From: Pseudoalteromonas sp. EB27 | Lineage (GTDB): Bacteria; Pseudomonadota; Gammaproteobacteria; Enterobacterales; Alteromonadaceae | NCBI RefSeq assembly: GCF_001974875.1 | Contig: NZ_MTQD01000010.1 | Span: 1 to 64,000 of the forward strand | Direction: 5' to 3' | Length of the DNA: 64,000 nucleotides | Shown here: positions 34,714-44,581 of the stretch, piece after piece | How positions within the stretch are numbered: the first letter of the stretch is position 1 | Layout: every line of letters starts with the position of its first letter | Notes under the pieces: model-generated | What the model was told of the DNA's origin: nothing | Databases searched by the model: none | What the model saw: the letters and a program-made list of their open reading frames with translations, nothing else | Position numbers and translations under genes: made by a program

Positions 34714-36258
34714 TTATTTCAACATCATGATAGGCGTACCAGTCATTTCGCTTGGTTGCTCCATGCCCATTAAGTGAAGCATTGTAGGGGCTACATCGCT
34801 TAATGCCTTACCTTGCATAGGCTCTGCATCGCGACCAACATAAATAAAATGTACAGGTTCACTAGTGTGGGCAGTATGCGCTTGGCCTGTTTTAAGATCA
34901 GCCATTTGCTCGGCATTACCATGATCAGCTGTTATTAGTGCTTCACCACCAAACTCTTCAAGTGCATCAACAACACGTCCGATACAGCTATCTACAGCTT
35001 CACAAGCTTTAACAGCAGCTTCAAATACACCTGAGTGACCAACCATATCGCCATTAGGATAGTTACAAATAATAGCGTCGTATTTTCCACTTTTAATTGC
35101 TTCTACTAGCTTGTCGGTTAGCATTTCTGAGTTCATTTCAGGTTGTAGGTCGTAGGTTGCTACCTGCGGCGAAGGAATTAGCTCGCGTGTTTCGCCTTCA
35201 AATTCGCTTTCACGTCCACCACTAAAGAAAAATGTAACGTGTGCGTACTTTTCGGTTTCTGAAATGCGAAGTTGTGTTTTGTTATTTTTTTCAAACCACT
35301 CACCAAGTACGTTTACTAACGGTGTTGAACCAAAGGCAATAGGTGCATCTATATCAGCTGCGTATTCTGTCATCATTACAAATGCGCTAAGCTCTGGCGT
35401 TCTTTTTCTTGCGAATCCATCAAAATCAGGCTCAACAAAAGCGCGAGTAATTTCGCGGGCTCTGTCTGCTCTAAAGTTGGCAAAAATTAGCGTGTCGCCA
35501 TCGTTTATTGAAGCAGGAGCGGCGCCTGTTGGTGTAATAGTTGTAGCGGCAACAAACTCGTCGTTTTCGTCGCGCTCGTACGCTGCGTTAAGTGCCTCTA
35601 CGCCGTTATCAAAATTAAAGTCACCTTCAGCTAATGCAATTACGTTGTAAGCTTTTTCTACGCGGTTCCAACGATTGTCTCTGTCCATTGCGTAGTAACG
35701 GCCAACAAGTGACGCTAAACGACCGCATTTAAGTTCACTAAATAACGTTTCAATACGTTCGATTGACGCTTTAGCACTACGTGGAGGTGTATCGCGGCCA
35801 TCTAAAAAGCCGTGAAAGTAAACTTCTTTAGCGCCACGTTTTGCAGCAAGTTTTATGCTAGCAACTATATGGTCTTCATGGCTATGTACGCCACCTGGGC
35901 TTAAAAGACCCATTATGTGGACTGCTTTACCTGCTTTTACGGCTTTATCTATATTTTCAACTAAGGCTGGTGTTGAATCAAATTCGCCATCGTTAATAGC
36001 TTTTGTGATACGGGTAAAATCTTGATAAACAATGCGACCAGCACCTAAATTTACATGGCCAACTTCTGAGTTACCCATTTGACCATCAGGAAGACCTACA
36101 TCTAAACCCGAAGCTGATATTAATGTGTGTGGGCGAGTGGCCCATAAATTGTCTAATACCGGTGTGCTAGCTGCAAGAATGGCGTTACTTTGCGTATCTT
36201 CGCGGTGTCCCCAACCGTCTAAAATCATTAATACCAGTGGTTTTTTATGCTCTGTCAT
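34714..36258 (-). CDS. gpmI: cofactor-independent phosphoglycerate mutase
   Basis: Interconverts 3- and 2-phosphoglycerate in glycolysis, using two Mn ions and a phosphoserine. It has M-I-L-D-G-W-G-H, the serine nucleophile in [20 protein letters not shown], the H-V-T-F-F-F-S-G-G segment and the metal site [10 protein letters not shown]. The length of 514 residues is normal. It is the first gene of the gpmI-envC-protease-yibQ group. Confidence 0.97.
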   Translation of the reverse strand: MTEHKKPLVLMILDGWGHREDTQSNAILAASTPVLDNLWATRPHTLISASGLDVGLPDGQMGNSEVGHVNLGAGRIVYQDFTRITKAINDGEFDSTPALVENIDKAVKAGKAVHIMGLLSPGGVHSHEDHIVASIKLAAKRGAKEVYFHGFLDGRDTPPRSAKASIERIETLFSELKCGRLASLVGRYYAMDRDNRWNRVEKAYNVIALAEGDFNFDNGVEALNAAYERDENDEFVAATTITPTGAAPASINDGDTLIFANFRADRAREITRAFVEPDFDGFARKRTPELSAFVMMTEYAADIDAPIAFGSTPLVNVLGEWFEKNNKTQLRISETEKYAHVTFFFSGGRESEFEGETRELIPSPQVATYDLQPEMNSEMLTDKLVEAIKSGKYDAIICNYPNGDMVGHSGVFEAAVKACEAVDSCIGRVVDALEEFGGEALITADHGNAEQMADLKTGQAHTAHTSEPVHFIYVGRDAEPMQGKALSDVAPTMLHLMGMEQPSEMTGTPIMMLK

Positions 36259-36504
36259 AATAGCTCCTGAAAATTAGTATCTGTTGATGGATACTGTGCA
36301 CCTAAAAAGGTTTATTAGCGTGGTTTTAGCATACCGTGTTTTTAAGCTAGGATCAGCATTGAAAACAAGATATTAAATTTTTTCACTTACTGCTATATAT
36401 GGGGGGCTTTATCGTTTTTTAAACGTCTCTAAGTGCTCCTAAACTCGCATTTTAGGTTGGTTTGGGTATACTTGCGTGGCTAAAGTACAAAATCCTTAAA
36501 ATAT

Positions 36505-36772
36505 TAGGGCGTGTTGCACTTTGGTGGTTGAATTTGCAGCAGGATGTTTGGTTTTTAGGCAAGGCAGAGCCTATGAAGTGTGGTTACTCCCCATAAATAG
36601 GCGATAACGTAGCATAAATACCAAACATACGCTGCCCGTTGGGTTCTTTCTAGAGACTATTACCTCTTTGTTGCTCGGTTTTTACTTAGCCCACTAGGTT
36701 ACAAATCTCGCGCCGCGATTTAATCGCCCCTAGATTGAACAAATTTCAATCCACAAAGGCCAACACGCCCTA
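36505..36772. mobile_element. MITE-like non-autonomous element, copy B (268 bp)
   Basis: A second 268-bp copy of the element at 22391-22658, in the opposite orientation. Ends are TAGGGCGTGTTG on the left and CAACACGCCCTA on the right, with further inverted similarity inward (CTTTGGTGGTTGAATTTG against CTTTGTGGATTGAAATTTG). There is no coding capacity. It lies in the 546-base gap 36259-36804 between gpmI and the rhodanese gene. The 245 bases to its left are AT-rich with the gpmI promoter and nothing else I can assign; the right end is 32 bases from the rhodanese start. Confidence 0.85.
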
Positions 36773-36804
36773 GGTTTAAAACATAATTTCATAGTGGAAG
36801 TAGA

Positions 36805-37236
36805 ATGGATCAATATATTGAATTTATTACAAATCATCCCATTTTAAGCCTTGCTTGGGTTGGTATTGTTTTCCTTATTGTTAGTGGCTGGATAAAGAGT
36901 AAGCTTTCAGCTGTTCGTCAAATAAATCCTCAGCAGCTTACGTTACTTATTAACCGTGATGACGGTCAAGTAATCGATATACGTGCGCAAAAAGAGTTTA
37001 ATGCAGGGCGTATTTCTGGTGCTGAGCATTTGAGCCCAGAGAATGCGAAAAAATCTGACTTTTCAAGCCTTGAAAAGTACAAGACTAAACCCATTATAGT
37101 TGTATGTACTACAGGTATGACTGCCCAAGGTACTGCAGCCGCTATGAGTAAAGCTGGTTTTGAACGAGTTTACTTATTAGCAGGTGGCATGGGTGCGTGG
37201 CAATCTGCCAGCTTACCAACTACAACAGGTCGCTAA
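36805..37236 (+). CDS. membrane-anchored rhodanese-like protein (YibN-like, 143 aa)
   Basis: One N-terminal membrane helix (~12-30) is followed by a rhodanese domain. The active-site Cys101 lies in V-V-C-T-T-G-M-T-A-Q-G, after V-I-D-I-R-A-Q-K-E-F-N-A-G-R-I. This fits a sulfurtransferase facing the cytoplasm. It opens the rhodanese-grxC-secB-gpsA group, as yibN does in enterobacteria. The MITE-like copy B ends 32 bases upstream, so the promoter may lie in or next to it. Confidence 0.9.
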   Translation: MDQYIEFITNHPILSLAWVGIVFLIVSGWIKSKLSAVRQINPQQLTLLINRDDGQVIDIRAQKEFNAGRISGAEHLSPENAKKSDFSSLEKYKTKPIIVVCTTGMTAQGTAAAMSKAGFERVYLLAGGMGAWQSASLPTTTGR

Positions 37237-37267
37237 TCAGTTTAGCTAGGCCGATAGAGGATTTATT

Positions 37268-37525
37268 ATGAGTAATGTTGTTTTATACACCAAGGCGTAT
37301 TGTCCATTTTGTCAGCGTGCTCTTTCGCTTTTAAATAGCAAAGGCGTTGAATACACTAATTATGATATTGGTGTACAGCCTGAACTACGCGCTGAAATGA
37401 TTGCTAAAGCCGGTGGCGCAAGCACAGTACCGCAAATTTTTATTAATGATGAACATATCGGTGGCTGCGACGACATGATGGCTATTGAAGCGCAAGGTAA
37501 ACTTGACGCTAAGTTAAACGCTTAA
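37268..37525 (+). CDS. grxC: glutaredoxin 3
   Basis: A small cytoplasmic thiol-disulfide oxidoreductase that uses glutathione. The dithiol active site is C12-P-F-C15 in Y-T-K-A-Y-C-P-F-C; the T-V-P-Q-I-F and H-I-G-G-C-D-D glutathione-binding segments follow. The length of 85 residues is typical. It lies between the rhodanese gene and secB, with 31- and 34-base gaps. Confidence 0.95.
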   Translation: MSNVVLYTKAYCPFCQRALSLLNSKGVEYTNYDIGVQPELRAEMIAKAGGASTVPQIFINDEHIGGCDDMMAIEAQGKLDAKLNA

Positions 37526-37559
37526 TTTAATTATAATAACGAACAAGTTAGGAATAACA

Positions 37560-38045
37560 ATGAACGAAGAAAATCAAAACGCGGCCGCTGCACAAGACGG
37601 CGCACAATTTACTATTCAACGTATTTACACTAAAGATGTATCGTTTGAAACGCCAAATTCTCCGGCCATTTTTCAAAAAGAGTGGACGCCAGAAGTTAAG
37701 CTAGACCTAGATACACGTTCAAACAAGCTGGACGAAGGTGTATTTGAAGTTGTTTTAGCGCTAACAGTAACTGCGTCTATTGGTGAAGAAACTGCGTTCT
37801 TATGTGAAATTCAACAAGCGGGTATTTTTACTATTGCTGAGGTTGAAGAAGTACAACTTGCACATATGCTTGGTGCATTTTGTCCTAACGTGTTGTTCCC
37901 ATATGCACGCGAAGCTGTTTCAAACCTTGTTAACCGTGGTACTTTCCCACAGCTTAACCTTGCGCCAGTTAATTTTGACGCATTGTTTGCACAATACATG
38001 CAACAACGTACTGCGCAAGCTGACCAGGTTACAGCAGACGCATAA
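37560..38045 (+). CDS. secB: protein-export chaperone SecB
   Basis: A tetrameric cytoplasmic chaperone that keeps preproteins unfolded for SecA. The sequence [19 protein letters not shown] and [16 protein letters not shown] are diagnostic, with the usual length of 161 residues. It is followed three bases later by gpsA, so the two are probably translationally linked. Confidence 0.97.
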   Translation: MNEENQNAAAAQDGAQFTIQRIYTKDVSFETPNSPAIFQKEWTPEVKLDLDTRSNKLDEGVFEVVLALTVTASIGEETAFLCEIQQAGIFTIAEVEEVQLAHMLGAFCPNVLFPYAREAVSNLVNRGTFPQLNLAPVNFDALFAQYMQQRTAQADQVTADA

Positions 38046-38048
38046 CCT

Positions 38049-39056
38049 ATGAGTACAGCAACTACAGCTGTTACTGTATTAGGGGCGGGGTCTTACGGCA
38101 CCGCCCTTGCTATTTGTTTAGCCCGAAATGGTCACAACGTGACACTTTGGGGACGAAATAGCGACGACGTTGCCACGCTTGCAGCTGAGCGGAAAAATCA
38201 ACGTTACTTACCTGATGCTCCTTTCCCAGACACTCTGACTCTTGACGCTAACTTACAACATGCCGTTGCTAGCAGCGCTATTGTACTTGTTGTTGTGCCA
38301 AGTCATGCTTTTGGCGACACACTAGCCCAGATAAAACCTGCACTGCAAGAAGGCGCTAAAGTTGCTTGGGCCACAAAAGGCCTTGAGCCTAATACAGGCC
38401 GTTTATTACAAGAAGTTGCTTTGCAAGAATTAGGTGATGACATTCCACTTGCGGTACTTTCTGGTCCTACGTTTGCAAAAGAAATGGCGATGGGTTCACC
38501 TACAGCTATTTCTGTGTCTTCTACGTCGCCTGAATTTGCTCAGCAGCTCGCTGATTTACTTCATTGTGGTCGCTCATTCCGTGTGTATAACAATGATGAT
38601 TTTATCGGTATACAGCTCGGTGGTGCGGTTAAGAATGTAATTGCCATTGGTGCCGGTATTTCGGACGGTGTTGGTTTTGGCGCTAATGCGCGTACCGCGC
38701 TTATAACCAGAGGCCTTGCAGAGCTTACTCGTTTAGGTTGCGCTCTTGGTGCTAAGCCAGAAACCTTCATGGGAATGGCTGGCCTTGGCGATTTAATACT
38801 AACGTGTACAGATAACCAATCACGTAATCGTCGATTTGGTTTAGCACTAGGTAAAGGTGAAAGTGTCGATGCTGCTATTGAGTCAATTGGCCAAGTAGTT
38901 GAAGGCTTTAGAAACACCAAAGAAGTGTATTTATTAGCGCAACGTAGCGGTGTAGAAATGCCGATTACCGAGCAAATTTATAAAGTACTTTATGAAAATA
39001 AAGATATGAAAGAAGCTGCAATGGCGCTATTAGGCCGAGAGCAGCGTTCTGAATAA
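38049..39056 (+). CDS. gpsA: glycerol-3-phosphate dehydrogenase (NAD(P)+)
   Basis: Makes sn-glycerol 3-phosphate for phospholipid synthesis. The nucleotide loop is [12 protein letters not shown] at the N-terminus; [10 protein letters not shown] and the catalytic Lys in [13 protein letters not shown] are present. The length of 335 residues is normal. It ends the group at the terminator 39080-39106. Confidence 0.97.
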   Translation: MSTATTAVTVLGAGSYGTALAICLARNGHNVTLWGRNSDDVATLAAERKNQRYLPDAPFPDTLTLDANLQHAVASSAIVLVVVPSHAFGDTLAQIKPALQEGAKVAWATKGLEPNTGRLLQEVALQELGDDIPLAVLSGPTFAKEMAMGSPTAISVSSTSPEFAQQLADLLHCGRSFRVYNNDDFIGIQLGGAVKNVIAIGAGISDGVGFGANARTALITRGLAELTRLGCALGAKPETFMGMAGLGDLILTCTDNQSRNRRFGLALGKGESVDAAIESIGQVVEGFRNTKEVYLLAQRSGVEMPITEQIYKVLYENKDMKEAAMALLGREQRSE

Positions 39057-39079
39057 ATTTATACAAATATACTAAAACT

Positions 39080-39106
39080 AAAAAACCGACGTTATGTCGG
39101 TTTTTT
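39080..39106. terminator. bidirectional rho-independent terminator
   Basis: AAAAAACCGAC-GTTAT-GTCGGTTTTTT lies between the convergent gpsA and trmL genes and can serve both strands. Confidence 0.9.
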
Positions 39107-39125
39107 GTTGTTTGGTACAAGGTGT

Positions 39126-39590
39126 TTATTGCGCGTTAGGAAAACCCAACTGGCGCCACGACTCGTAAACAAACACGGCTACTGCGTTTGATAAGTTCAT
39201 GCTGCGGCTATTGGCTTGCATAGGAATACGCACACGCTGCTCTTTTGGTAATGCTTGGATCATATCATCAGGTAGACCGCGGGTTTCAGGTCCAAATACT
39301 AAGCAGTCGCCGGCTTCGTAGTTAGCTTCATGATGGAATTGGCTACCTTTGGTTGTACATGCATATACTTTTTTAGGCTTGCACTTCTCAAGATAATCTT
39401 CAAAAGAAGCATGGCGTTGAACATGGCTAAATTCGTGGTAATCAAGGCCCGCACGCTTTACTCGTTTGTCGTCCCATTCAAAACCTAACGGCTCAATTAA
39501 ATGTAGTGCATAGCCGGTATTGGCACATAGGCGAATAATATTACCAGTGTTAGGGGGTATTTCAGGTTGGTATAAAACAATATCCAGCAT
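39126..39590 (-). CDS. trmL: tRNA (cytidine/uridine-2'-O)-methyltransferase TrmL
   Basis: A SPOUT-class enzyme that 2'-O-methylates the wobble base of two leucine tRNAs. It has [15 protein letters not shown] at the N-terminus, F-G-P-E-T-R-G-L-P, and the knot motif [13 protein letters not shown] near the C-terminus. The length of 154 residues is typical. Single-gene unit. Confidence 0.95.
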   Translation of the reverse strand: MLDIVLYQPEIPPNTGNIIRLCANTGYALHLIEPLGFEWDDKRVKRAGLDYHEFSHVQRHASFEDYLEKCKPKKVYACTTKGSQFHHEANYEAGDCLVFGPETRGLPDDMIQALPKEQRVRIPMQANSRSMNLSNAVAVFVYESWRQLGFPNAQ

Positions 39591-39699
39591 AGTGAGCCTT
39601 TTAAATAATCTGTAGTTTAACGATTTTCAGTATACACGAAACCCTTCAAAAAAATGATATACTCACACTATTGAATACTCCTAATTATCGGATTAAAAC

Positions 39700-40617
39700 G
39701 TGCATAACCGTAGCTACGAATTTTGGGTTAAAACTTCCAGCATTGTTACCATGGTAATGGTTAGTTTAATGATTGGCGCAAAAACATGGGCATGGCTTGC
39801 TTCGAGCTCTGCCTCAATGCTTGGCTCGTTAACTGATTCGTTAATGGATATAACAGCCACCGCCATGAGTTTTTTAGTGTTAGGCTACGCACTGCGCCCA
39901 GCAGATGATGACCATAGGTTTGGGCACGGTAAAGCTGAAGCACTTGCTGGACTTGGGCAAGCCGCGTTTATTGCGGGCTCAGGTTGCCTACTTGCTTTTC
40001 ATGGTATTGAGCGGTTATTTAACCCTATACAGTTAAGCCATTCTTTATTAGGTGTGTGGGTAAGTATTTTTGCTATTGCGTGTACGCTCGTCATTGTATT
40101 TGTACAAAACAAGGTGGTTAAGTATACCGATTCAATTGCCATAAAAGCCGACTCAGTACATTACAAAGGTGATTTAATATTAAATGCCGCTGTGCTATTA
40201 GCTATTTTGTTAGCTTATTATGGTGTGTTGTATGCCGATCCTGTTTTTGCGATAGGTGTAGCGGGTTACTTACTTTATAACAGCTGGGATATTGCTCGCG
40301 ATAGTGCCGATCATTTAATGGATAAAGAGCTGCCGGACGATGAAAAGCAAAGCATATTTGATATAGCCAGAGCCCATGCAGATGTACATGGTGTGCATGA
40401 TATTCGTACGCGCCAAGGCGGGAAAGTTAAGTTTATCCAAATGCACTTAGAGCTTGATGACCATTTAAGTTTGATTCGCGCGCACAATGTGGCTGATGAA
40501 GTAGAGGCAATGCTTAGCGAACGCTTTGAGTCTGAGGTAGATATACTGATCCACCTCGACCCTTTGTCGGTACTTGTTAAGCCGTCACCGACTCACAAAA
40601 CTGATACAAGCTCTTAA
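39700..40617 (+). CDS. fieF: cation diffusion facilitator, FieF-type (305 aa)
   Basis: An inner-membrane proton antiporter that exports divalent metals such as Zn and Fe. Six membrane helices are visible; the metal sites are in D-S-L-M-D-I-T-A-T (helix 2, D-x3-D) and H-Y-K-G-D (helix 5), followed by a C-terminal cytoplasmic domain with H-x-H-L-E/L-D-D-H residues. The start is a GTG at 39700. The 3' end overlaps the convergent hydrolase gene by 41 bases. Confidence 0.92.
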   Translation: MHNRSYEFWVKTSSIVTMVMVSLMIGAKTWAWLASSSASMLGSLTDSLMDITATAMSFLVLGYALRPADDDHRFGHGKAEALAGLGQAAFIAGSGCLLAFHGIERLFNPIQLSHSLLGVWVSIFAIACTLVIVFVQNKVVKYTDSIAIKADSVHYKGDLILNAAVLLAILLAYYGVLYADPVFAIGVAGYLLYNSWDIARDSADHLMDKELPDDEKQSIFDIARAHADVHGVHDIRTRQGGKVKFIQMHLELDDHLSLIRAHNVADEVEAMLSERFESEVDILIHLDPLSVLVKPSPTHKTDTSS

Positions 40618-41524
40618 GCAATGGCTGGCGTATTTCATCACGTTCAAAAAACAGCTCGTGTTTAGCGCCTTCAAAGCTTTTAAGTACTGTATTTGCATGT
40701 CTGTTTGCTAATTTATATTGGGCATTGTTATCAACCACTTCGTCGTTTTGCGCACTGGCAATATAAAGTGGAATAGTCACGCTCAAGTTATCCACAGAGG
40801 TTATAAATACAAACGTCGCATTTAGCCAGCCGTAAGTAACACCGCCGAGCTGTAGTAATGGCTCTTCTTGATATGTTTGCCTAAATAGCTCGTAACGCAC
40901 TGGACTGCTGGTTAATACATTTGTAGCAAACTCATCGGGTATGTAATCGGTTTGCCCTAGTGCGTAGTTGTCTTTTTGACCCAAAAGGGTCGCGGTACTT
41001 GCTATCAATTTAGCTAAAGGTTTTGGTGTGTTTTTTGTGTAAATATCAAGCATAGGCGCTGATAAAAACGCGCCACTAAAATTGTGTTCAAAATGCGCAA
41101 GGTAATCAAAAGCAATAGCGCCGCCCATTGAATGACTCACTAATACTTTTTTACCCGGCCAATAAGTATCGACAATTTGTTTATTAAATAAGTTTAGATC
41201 GGCACTGTAATCTTTAAATTCATTAACATGGCCTTTATGCTTATTTAGTAGATGGCGATAAGAGCGACCTTGTCCTTGGTGGTCGACTATGAATATGGCA
41301 AAATTATTATTATAAAGCTCCCATAACAGCTCTTTATATTTGTCTAACCCTTCAAGGCGTCCCGAGCTTATTACAATGGCAGTTTTAGCTTTATCAGGTA
41401 TGGCATAAGCATAAAATAATTGCCCGTTAGGCGTATCTAAATAAGCTTTAATTAGCGTGTTTTTATAAAAGTTATTAATTGTTATTTGATTACTTTTAAG
41501 CTCACGCTCACTACTATAAAACAT
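40577..41524 (-). CDS. alpha/beta hydrolase, lysophospholipase-like (315 aa)
   Basis: A serine hydrolase of the lysophospholipase L2/monoglyceride lipase type. The nucleophile elbow is V-S-H-S-M-G-G (~129-135), D-H-Q-G-Q-G-R-S-Y-R is the characteristic upstream loop, and the terminal acid and His are in A-Q-N-D-E-V-V-D and A-K-H-E-L-F-F-E. No signal peptide is evident. It lies three bases after the sensor kinase gene, so it may share that transcript. Its C-terminal coding end overlaps fieF on the other strand. Confidence 0.85.
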   Translation of the reverse strand: MFYSSERELKSNQITINNFYKNTLIKAYLDTPNGQLFYAYAIPDKAKTAIVISSGRLEGLDKYKELLWELYNNNFAIFIVDHQGQGRSYRHLLNKHKGHVNEFKDYSADLNLFNKQIVDTYWPGKKVLVSHSMGGAIAFDYLAHFEHNFSGAFLSAPMLDIYTKNTPKPLAKLIASTATLLGQKDNYALGQTDYIPDEFATNVLTSSPVRYELFRQTYQEEPLLQLGGVTYGWLNATFVFITSVDNLSVTIPLYIASAQNDEVVDNNAQYKLANRHANTVLKSFEGAKHELFFERDEIRQPLLKSLYQFCESVTA

Positions 41525-41527
41525 GCT

Positions 41528-42943
41528 TTACTCTTTTATTAATGGCAAGGTTATATTAGCACACAAGCCACCTTGTTCTTTATTTGATAATACTAAACTG
41601 CCGCCATGCGCAGTAATAGCATTTTTAGCAATCGCGAGACCTAAACCCGTGCCACCACTTACGCGGTCGCGCGCATCTGATTGCCTAAAAAAGGGCTCGC
41701 AAAGCTTGCTCAGTTGCTCATTTGGCACACCAGAGCCATCATCACATATTTCTATATAAATGGCATCTGTATGCTTTAGGGCAATGCTAATAGTCTTATT
41801 TGCGTATTTAATAGCGTTGCGTAATAGGTTTTCAAGTGCGCTGGCAATAAGGCCTTCGTCGCAATTAATATTTACGTCTACAGCGCCCACTATATTTAGC
41901 TGCTTATTATTTTGTTTTGCTTCAAACTGCGCATCGTTAATAACGTGATCTACAATTATTTGTAATGATTGTTTTTGCAGTGAAAGCGCTTGGCTTTTTG
42001 CTTCTAAGCGAGAAACTTGCAGCACGTCAGCAATCATTTTATCGAGCTGGTTAGCCTCTTTTTCTATGCGTAATAAATATGATTGGCTAGCGTCGTTAGC
42101 TTGCATTTGTGCAAGTCCGGTAGCCATTTTTAAACGTGTAAGAGGCGATCGTAACTCATGTGATATGTCGGCTAACAAGCGTTTTTGTGAGCTAATTAAA
42201 AGCTCTAACTGATTAGCCATACTGTTAAAATCTCGCCCAAGTATTCCTAGCTCATCTTTTCGGTTTACAGAAATATCGGCCCTTGCACTTAAGTTACCCG
42301 CAGATAATTTAATTGCTGCTTTTTTAAGGCTATTTATAGGGGCTATTAAATTACGGCTAAATACAAAACTTAAAATGAGAGATGCAACAATTGCGATGAC
42401 TATTTTCATCCAATTAGGCATTAGCTTAAAGCGCATTATTAGCGGCGGTTGATGGTTAATATCTATTTCATAAAGATAAAAACTCCCTTCAGGCACTTTT
42501 ATATTAACAGGGCCGAAGGCTTGGTATTTTTCAGTGAAAATAATTTGCGGTGACATGTTTTGAGTAAAGTTTAATAAACTTAAGTCAATGCTCTCTGGCA
42601 CTTCTTTATTACTAAGTGAGTCATCGGATTGTGCTGCGCTTAAATATAAAAGTTTACGCTTTGATAGGCGAGGGTGAACTAATACTTCGCTTAGGGTGCG
42701 CTTATGTTTAACAGCAGATCGCTCAATGCTTTTAGCGGTATATATCAGGTTTTTTTTCATCGGCCCATAAAGTGGCTCGTTAGATACCGCATTAATAGCG
42801 GTAATATTACTTAAAAATATAAGCGCTGCTACGGTGCCGATTATAGTTAACCAAAACCAAATAAATATTTTAAAAAATAGGTAGTGCCCAGGGTGCTTTA
42901 ACCAAGCAAAGTAAGTGCTTTTATTCGCCTTGGATAAAGACAT
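41528..42943 (-). CDS. sensor histidine kinase, CpxA-like (471 aa)
   Basis: An inner-membrane sensor of envelope stress type. Two membrane helices flank a periplasmic domain (~45-165), then a HAMP region (N-L-I-A-P-I-N-S-L), a HisKA box with the phospho-acceptor His262 in D-I-S-H-E-L-R-S-P-L, and an ATPase domain with N-L-L-R-N-A-I-K-Y, D-D-G-S-G and G-G-T-G-L-G-L-A-I. I take the ATG at 42943, as the longer frame runs deep into the regulator; the genes then overlap by 23 bases. It pairs with the CpxR-like regulator. Confidence 0.88.
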   Translation of the reverse strand: MSLSKANKSTYFAWLKHPGHYLFFKIFIWFWLTIIGTVAALIFLSNITAINAVSNEPLYGPMKKNLIYTAKSIERSAVKHKRTLSEVLVHPRLSKRKLLYLSAAQSDDSLSNKEVPESIDLSLLNFTQNMSPQIIFTEKYQAFGPVNIKVPEGSFYLYEIDINHQPPLIMRFKLMPNWMKIVIAIVASLILSFVFSRNLIAPINSLKKAAIKLSAGNLSARADISVNRKDELGILGRDFNSMANQLELLISSQKRLLADISHELRSPLTRLKMATGLAQMQANDASQSYLLRIEKEANQLDKMIADVLQVSRLEAKSQALSLQKQSLQIIVDHVINDAQFEAKQNNKQLNIVGAVDVNINCDEGLIASALENLLRNAIKYANKTISIALKHTDAIYIEICDDGSGVPNEQLSKLCEPFFRQSDARDRVSGGTGLGLAIAKNAITAHGGSLVLSNKEQGGLCANITLPLIKE

Positions 42944-43610
42944 AACCTGTACCTCGCATTGTTTTAATTCGCTCGCCTGGAATATGCTCCGCAATTTTTT
43001 TACGGATATTACTTACATGCATATCAATAGAGCGATCAAAAGAAGCTAAACGCCTGCCTAGTACTTCTTCGCTAATTTGCTCTTTACTAACAACTTCGCC
43101 TGCATTTTTACACAATAGCGTGAGTATTTCGTACTCTGTACCGGTAAGGGTTAGTGTAGAGCTGTCTATTGAGGCCTCTCGCGCTGCAAGGTTAACAGTA
43201 ATACCATTAACGAGTAACTTACTCGTTGTAGCTGCATTTAAGCTATTAATGTGCTCTATACGGCGTGTTATCGCTTTTACGCGGGCTAGTAATTCACGAT
43301 GATTAAAAGGCTTTGGAATATAATCGTCAGCGCCTAGCTCTAAACCAAAAATACGGTCAAAGTCTTCACCTTTTGCAGTAAGCATTATTACAGGGGTGAG
43401 CTTTGTTTGCCTAAGTTGTTTAAGCACTTCAAAGCCATCAAGCGTTGGTAGCATTACATCAAGCAGTATAAGTGCGTAGTCGTTTGCTTGTGCTAGTTTA
43501 AGGCCCTGCTCACCGTCGTGCACGCTTTGTATTTCAAAGCCTTGAGCAGTTAAATATTCACTTAATAGCTCACAAAGGCCCGTATCGTCATCAATCATTA
43601 ATAGTTTCAT
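42921..43610 (-). CDS. response regulator, CpxR-like OmpR/PhoB family (229 aa)
   Basis: A transcription factor with a receiver domain (phospho-acceptor Asp51 in L-L-D-V-M-L-P, Lys in V-I-M-L-T-A-K) and a C-terminal winged helix (~130-226). It is transcribed divergently from a CpxP-like periplasmic gene, the arrangement of the cpx envelope-stress locus, so CpxR is a likely identity. The intergenic region holds a GTAAA-type repeat expected for its own binding site. Confidence 0.9.
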   Translation of the reverse strand: MKLLMIDDDTGLCELLSEYLTAQGFEIQSVHDGEQGLKLAQANDYALILLDVMLPTLDGFEVLKQLRQTKLTPVIMLTAKGEDFDRIFGLELGADDYIPKPFNHRELLARVKAITRRIEHINSLNAATTSKLLVNGITVNLAAREASIDSSTLTLTGTEYEILTLLCKNAGEVVSKEQISEEVLGRRLASFDRSIDMHVSNIRKKIAEHIPGERIKTMRGTGYVFIQGE

Positions 43611-43672
43611 TTACAAACCCTTAGAGTTGTTTATAGCGTTATTTTACCCGCTAAATAGTGCAAAGGTGAATC

Positions 43673-43688
43673 TTTACACAACCTTTAC
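43673..43688 (-). promoter_or_regulatory. predicted CpxR box
   Basis: On the minus strand two GTAAA half-sites are separated by six bases, matching the CpxR pattern GTAAA-N(4-8)-GTAAA. It lies in the 171-base divergent region between the CpxR-like and CpxP-like genes. A further TTTAC occurs at 43643-43647. Confidence 0.55.
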
Positions 43689-43787
43689 ACTGCTTTGCGT
43701 TACTTTGCGTTGAGTTAGGTATAGTTAACTCACTGGCTTAGCAGCCACAATCGCTCAACCAACCAATTCAATATTAAGGTAATGATT

Positions 43788-44276
43788 ATGACTAAAGTAA
43801 ACACACTATCAAAATTAGTACTTATTTGTGGCTTAGCAACAGCAACTCTTGGCGCTGGTAGCGTATTAGCTAAAGGCGACGGGCATAAGCAAGGCCATTC
43901 TCAAGCTCGTTTTTTACTTTCTGATCGCGGCGTTGAAAAATTAAGCCTAACAGATGAACAGCAAACTAAGCTAAAAGCTATTTTTGAAGCACAAAAAACA
44001 CAAATGAAAGCATTGCGCGGCGACGATAAAGAAGCCCGTAAAGCAATGCGTGAAGCGCACAAAGCAAAAATGGATGCGTTACTTTCGGCGGCAACATTTG
44101 ACGAAAATGCAGCTAAAGAGCTATTAAACGAACGCCGCGAAAAAGGTGAGCAATTTGGTTTAATTAAACTAAAAACGCAGCACCAAGTAATGCAAGTTCT
44201 TAACGCTGAGCAAAAAGAGAAGTTTGCTAAAATGCAAAAGCGTATGAATAAAAAGCATCGTAAGCAAAAAGACTAA
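43788..44276 (+). CDS. Spy/CpxP family periplasmic protein (162 aa)
   Basis: A periplasmic chaperone or sensor-repressor of the LTXXQ family. It has a signal peptide (TLSKLVLICGLATATLGAGS) followed by a helical, very basic and acidic body with two L-x-x-x-Q motifs: L-S-L-T-D-E-Q-Q near residue 50 and V-L-N-A-E-Q-K near 140. I prefer the ATG at 43788, eight bases after AAGG, over one six bases earlier. Divergent from the CpxR-like gene, so likely controlled by it. Confidence 0.88.
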   Translation: MTKVNTLSKLVLICGLATATLGAGSVLAKGDGHKQGHSQARFLLSDRGVEKLSLTDEQQTKLKAIFEAQKTQMKALRGDDKEARKAMREAHKAKMDALLSAATFDENAAKELLNERREKGEQFGLIKLKTQHQVMQVLNAEQKEKFAKMQKRMNKKHRKQKD

Positions 44277-44299
44277 TCGTTCAATTATATTGAACACTA

Positions 44300-44324
44300 A
44301 AAAGCCAGCATCGCGCTGGCTTTT
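44300..44324. terminator. bidirectional rho-independent terminator
   Basis: AAAAGCCAGC-ATCGC-GCTGGCTTTT lies between the convergent cpxP-like and yacG genes. Confidence 0.85.
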
Positions 44325-44350
44325 GTGCTTTTAAATGAAAAATTCAGCGT

Positions 44351-44581
44351 TTACTTAAAAAAGTCATCTTCATTTTTAGCCAGCATAGCTTCAATATCTT
44401 CAATCATGTCTTGGCTAAACTCTTCTGCTGAGGTGATTGGCGCAGAAATTTTATTATTTTCAAACGACCATTCACCCAAATCAATTAGCTGACAGCGCTT
44501 GGAGCAAAAAGGGCGAAATGGGCTTTGCTCTGACCATTCAACTTTAGTTTTGCAGGTCGGGCAGTTTACAACAGTAGGCAT
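44351..44581 (-). CDS. yacG: DNA gyrase inhibitor YacG
   Basis: A small zinc protein that inhibits gyrase. Four cysteines bind zinc: C-P-T-C at the start and F-C-S-K-R-C in the middle, followed by L-I-D-L-G-E-W. The length of 76 residues is typical. It normally follows coaE; here pilB separates the two. Confidence 0.95.
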   Translation of the reverse strand: MPTVVNCPTCKTKVEWSEQSPFRPFCSKRCQLIDLGEWSFENNKISAPITSAEEFSQDMIEDIEAMLAKNEDDFFK

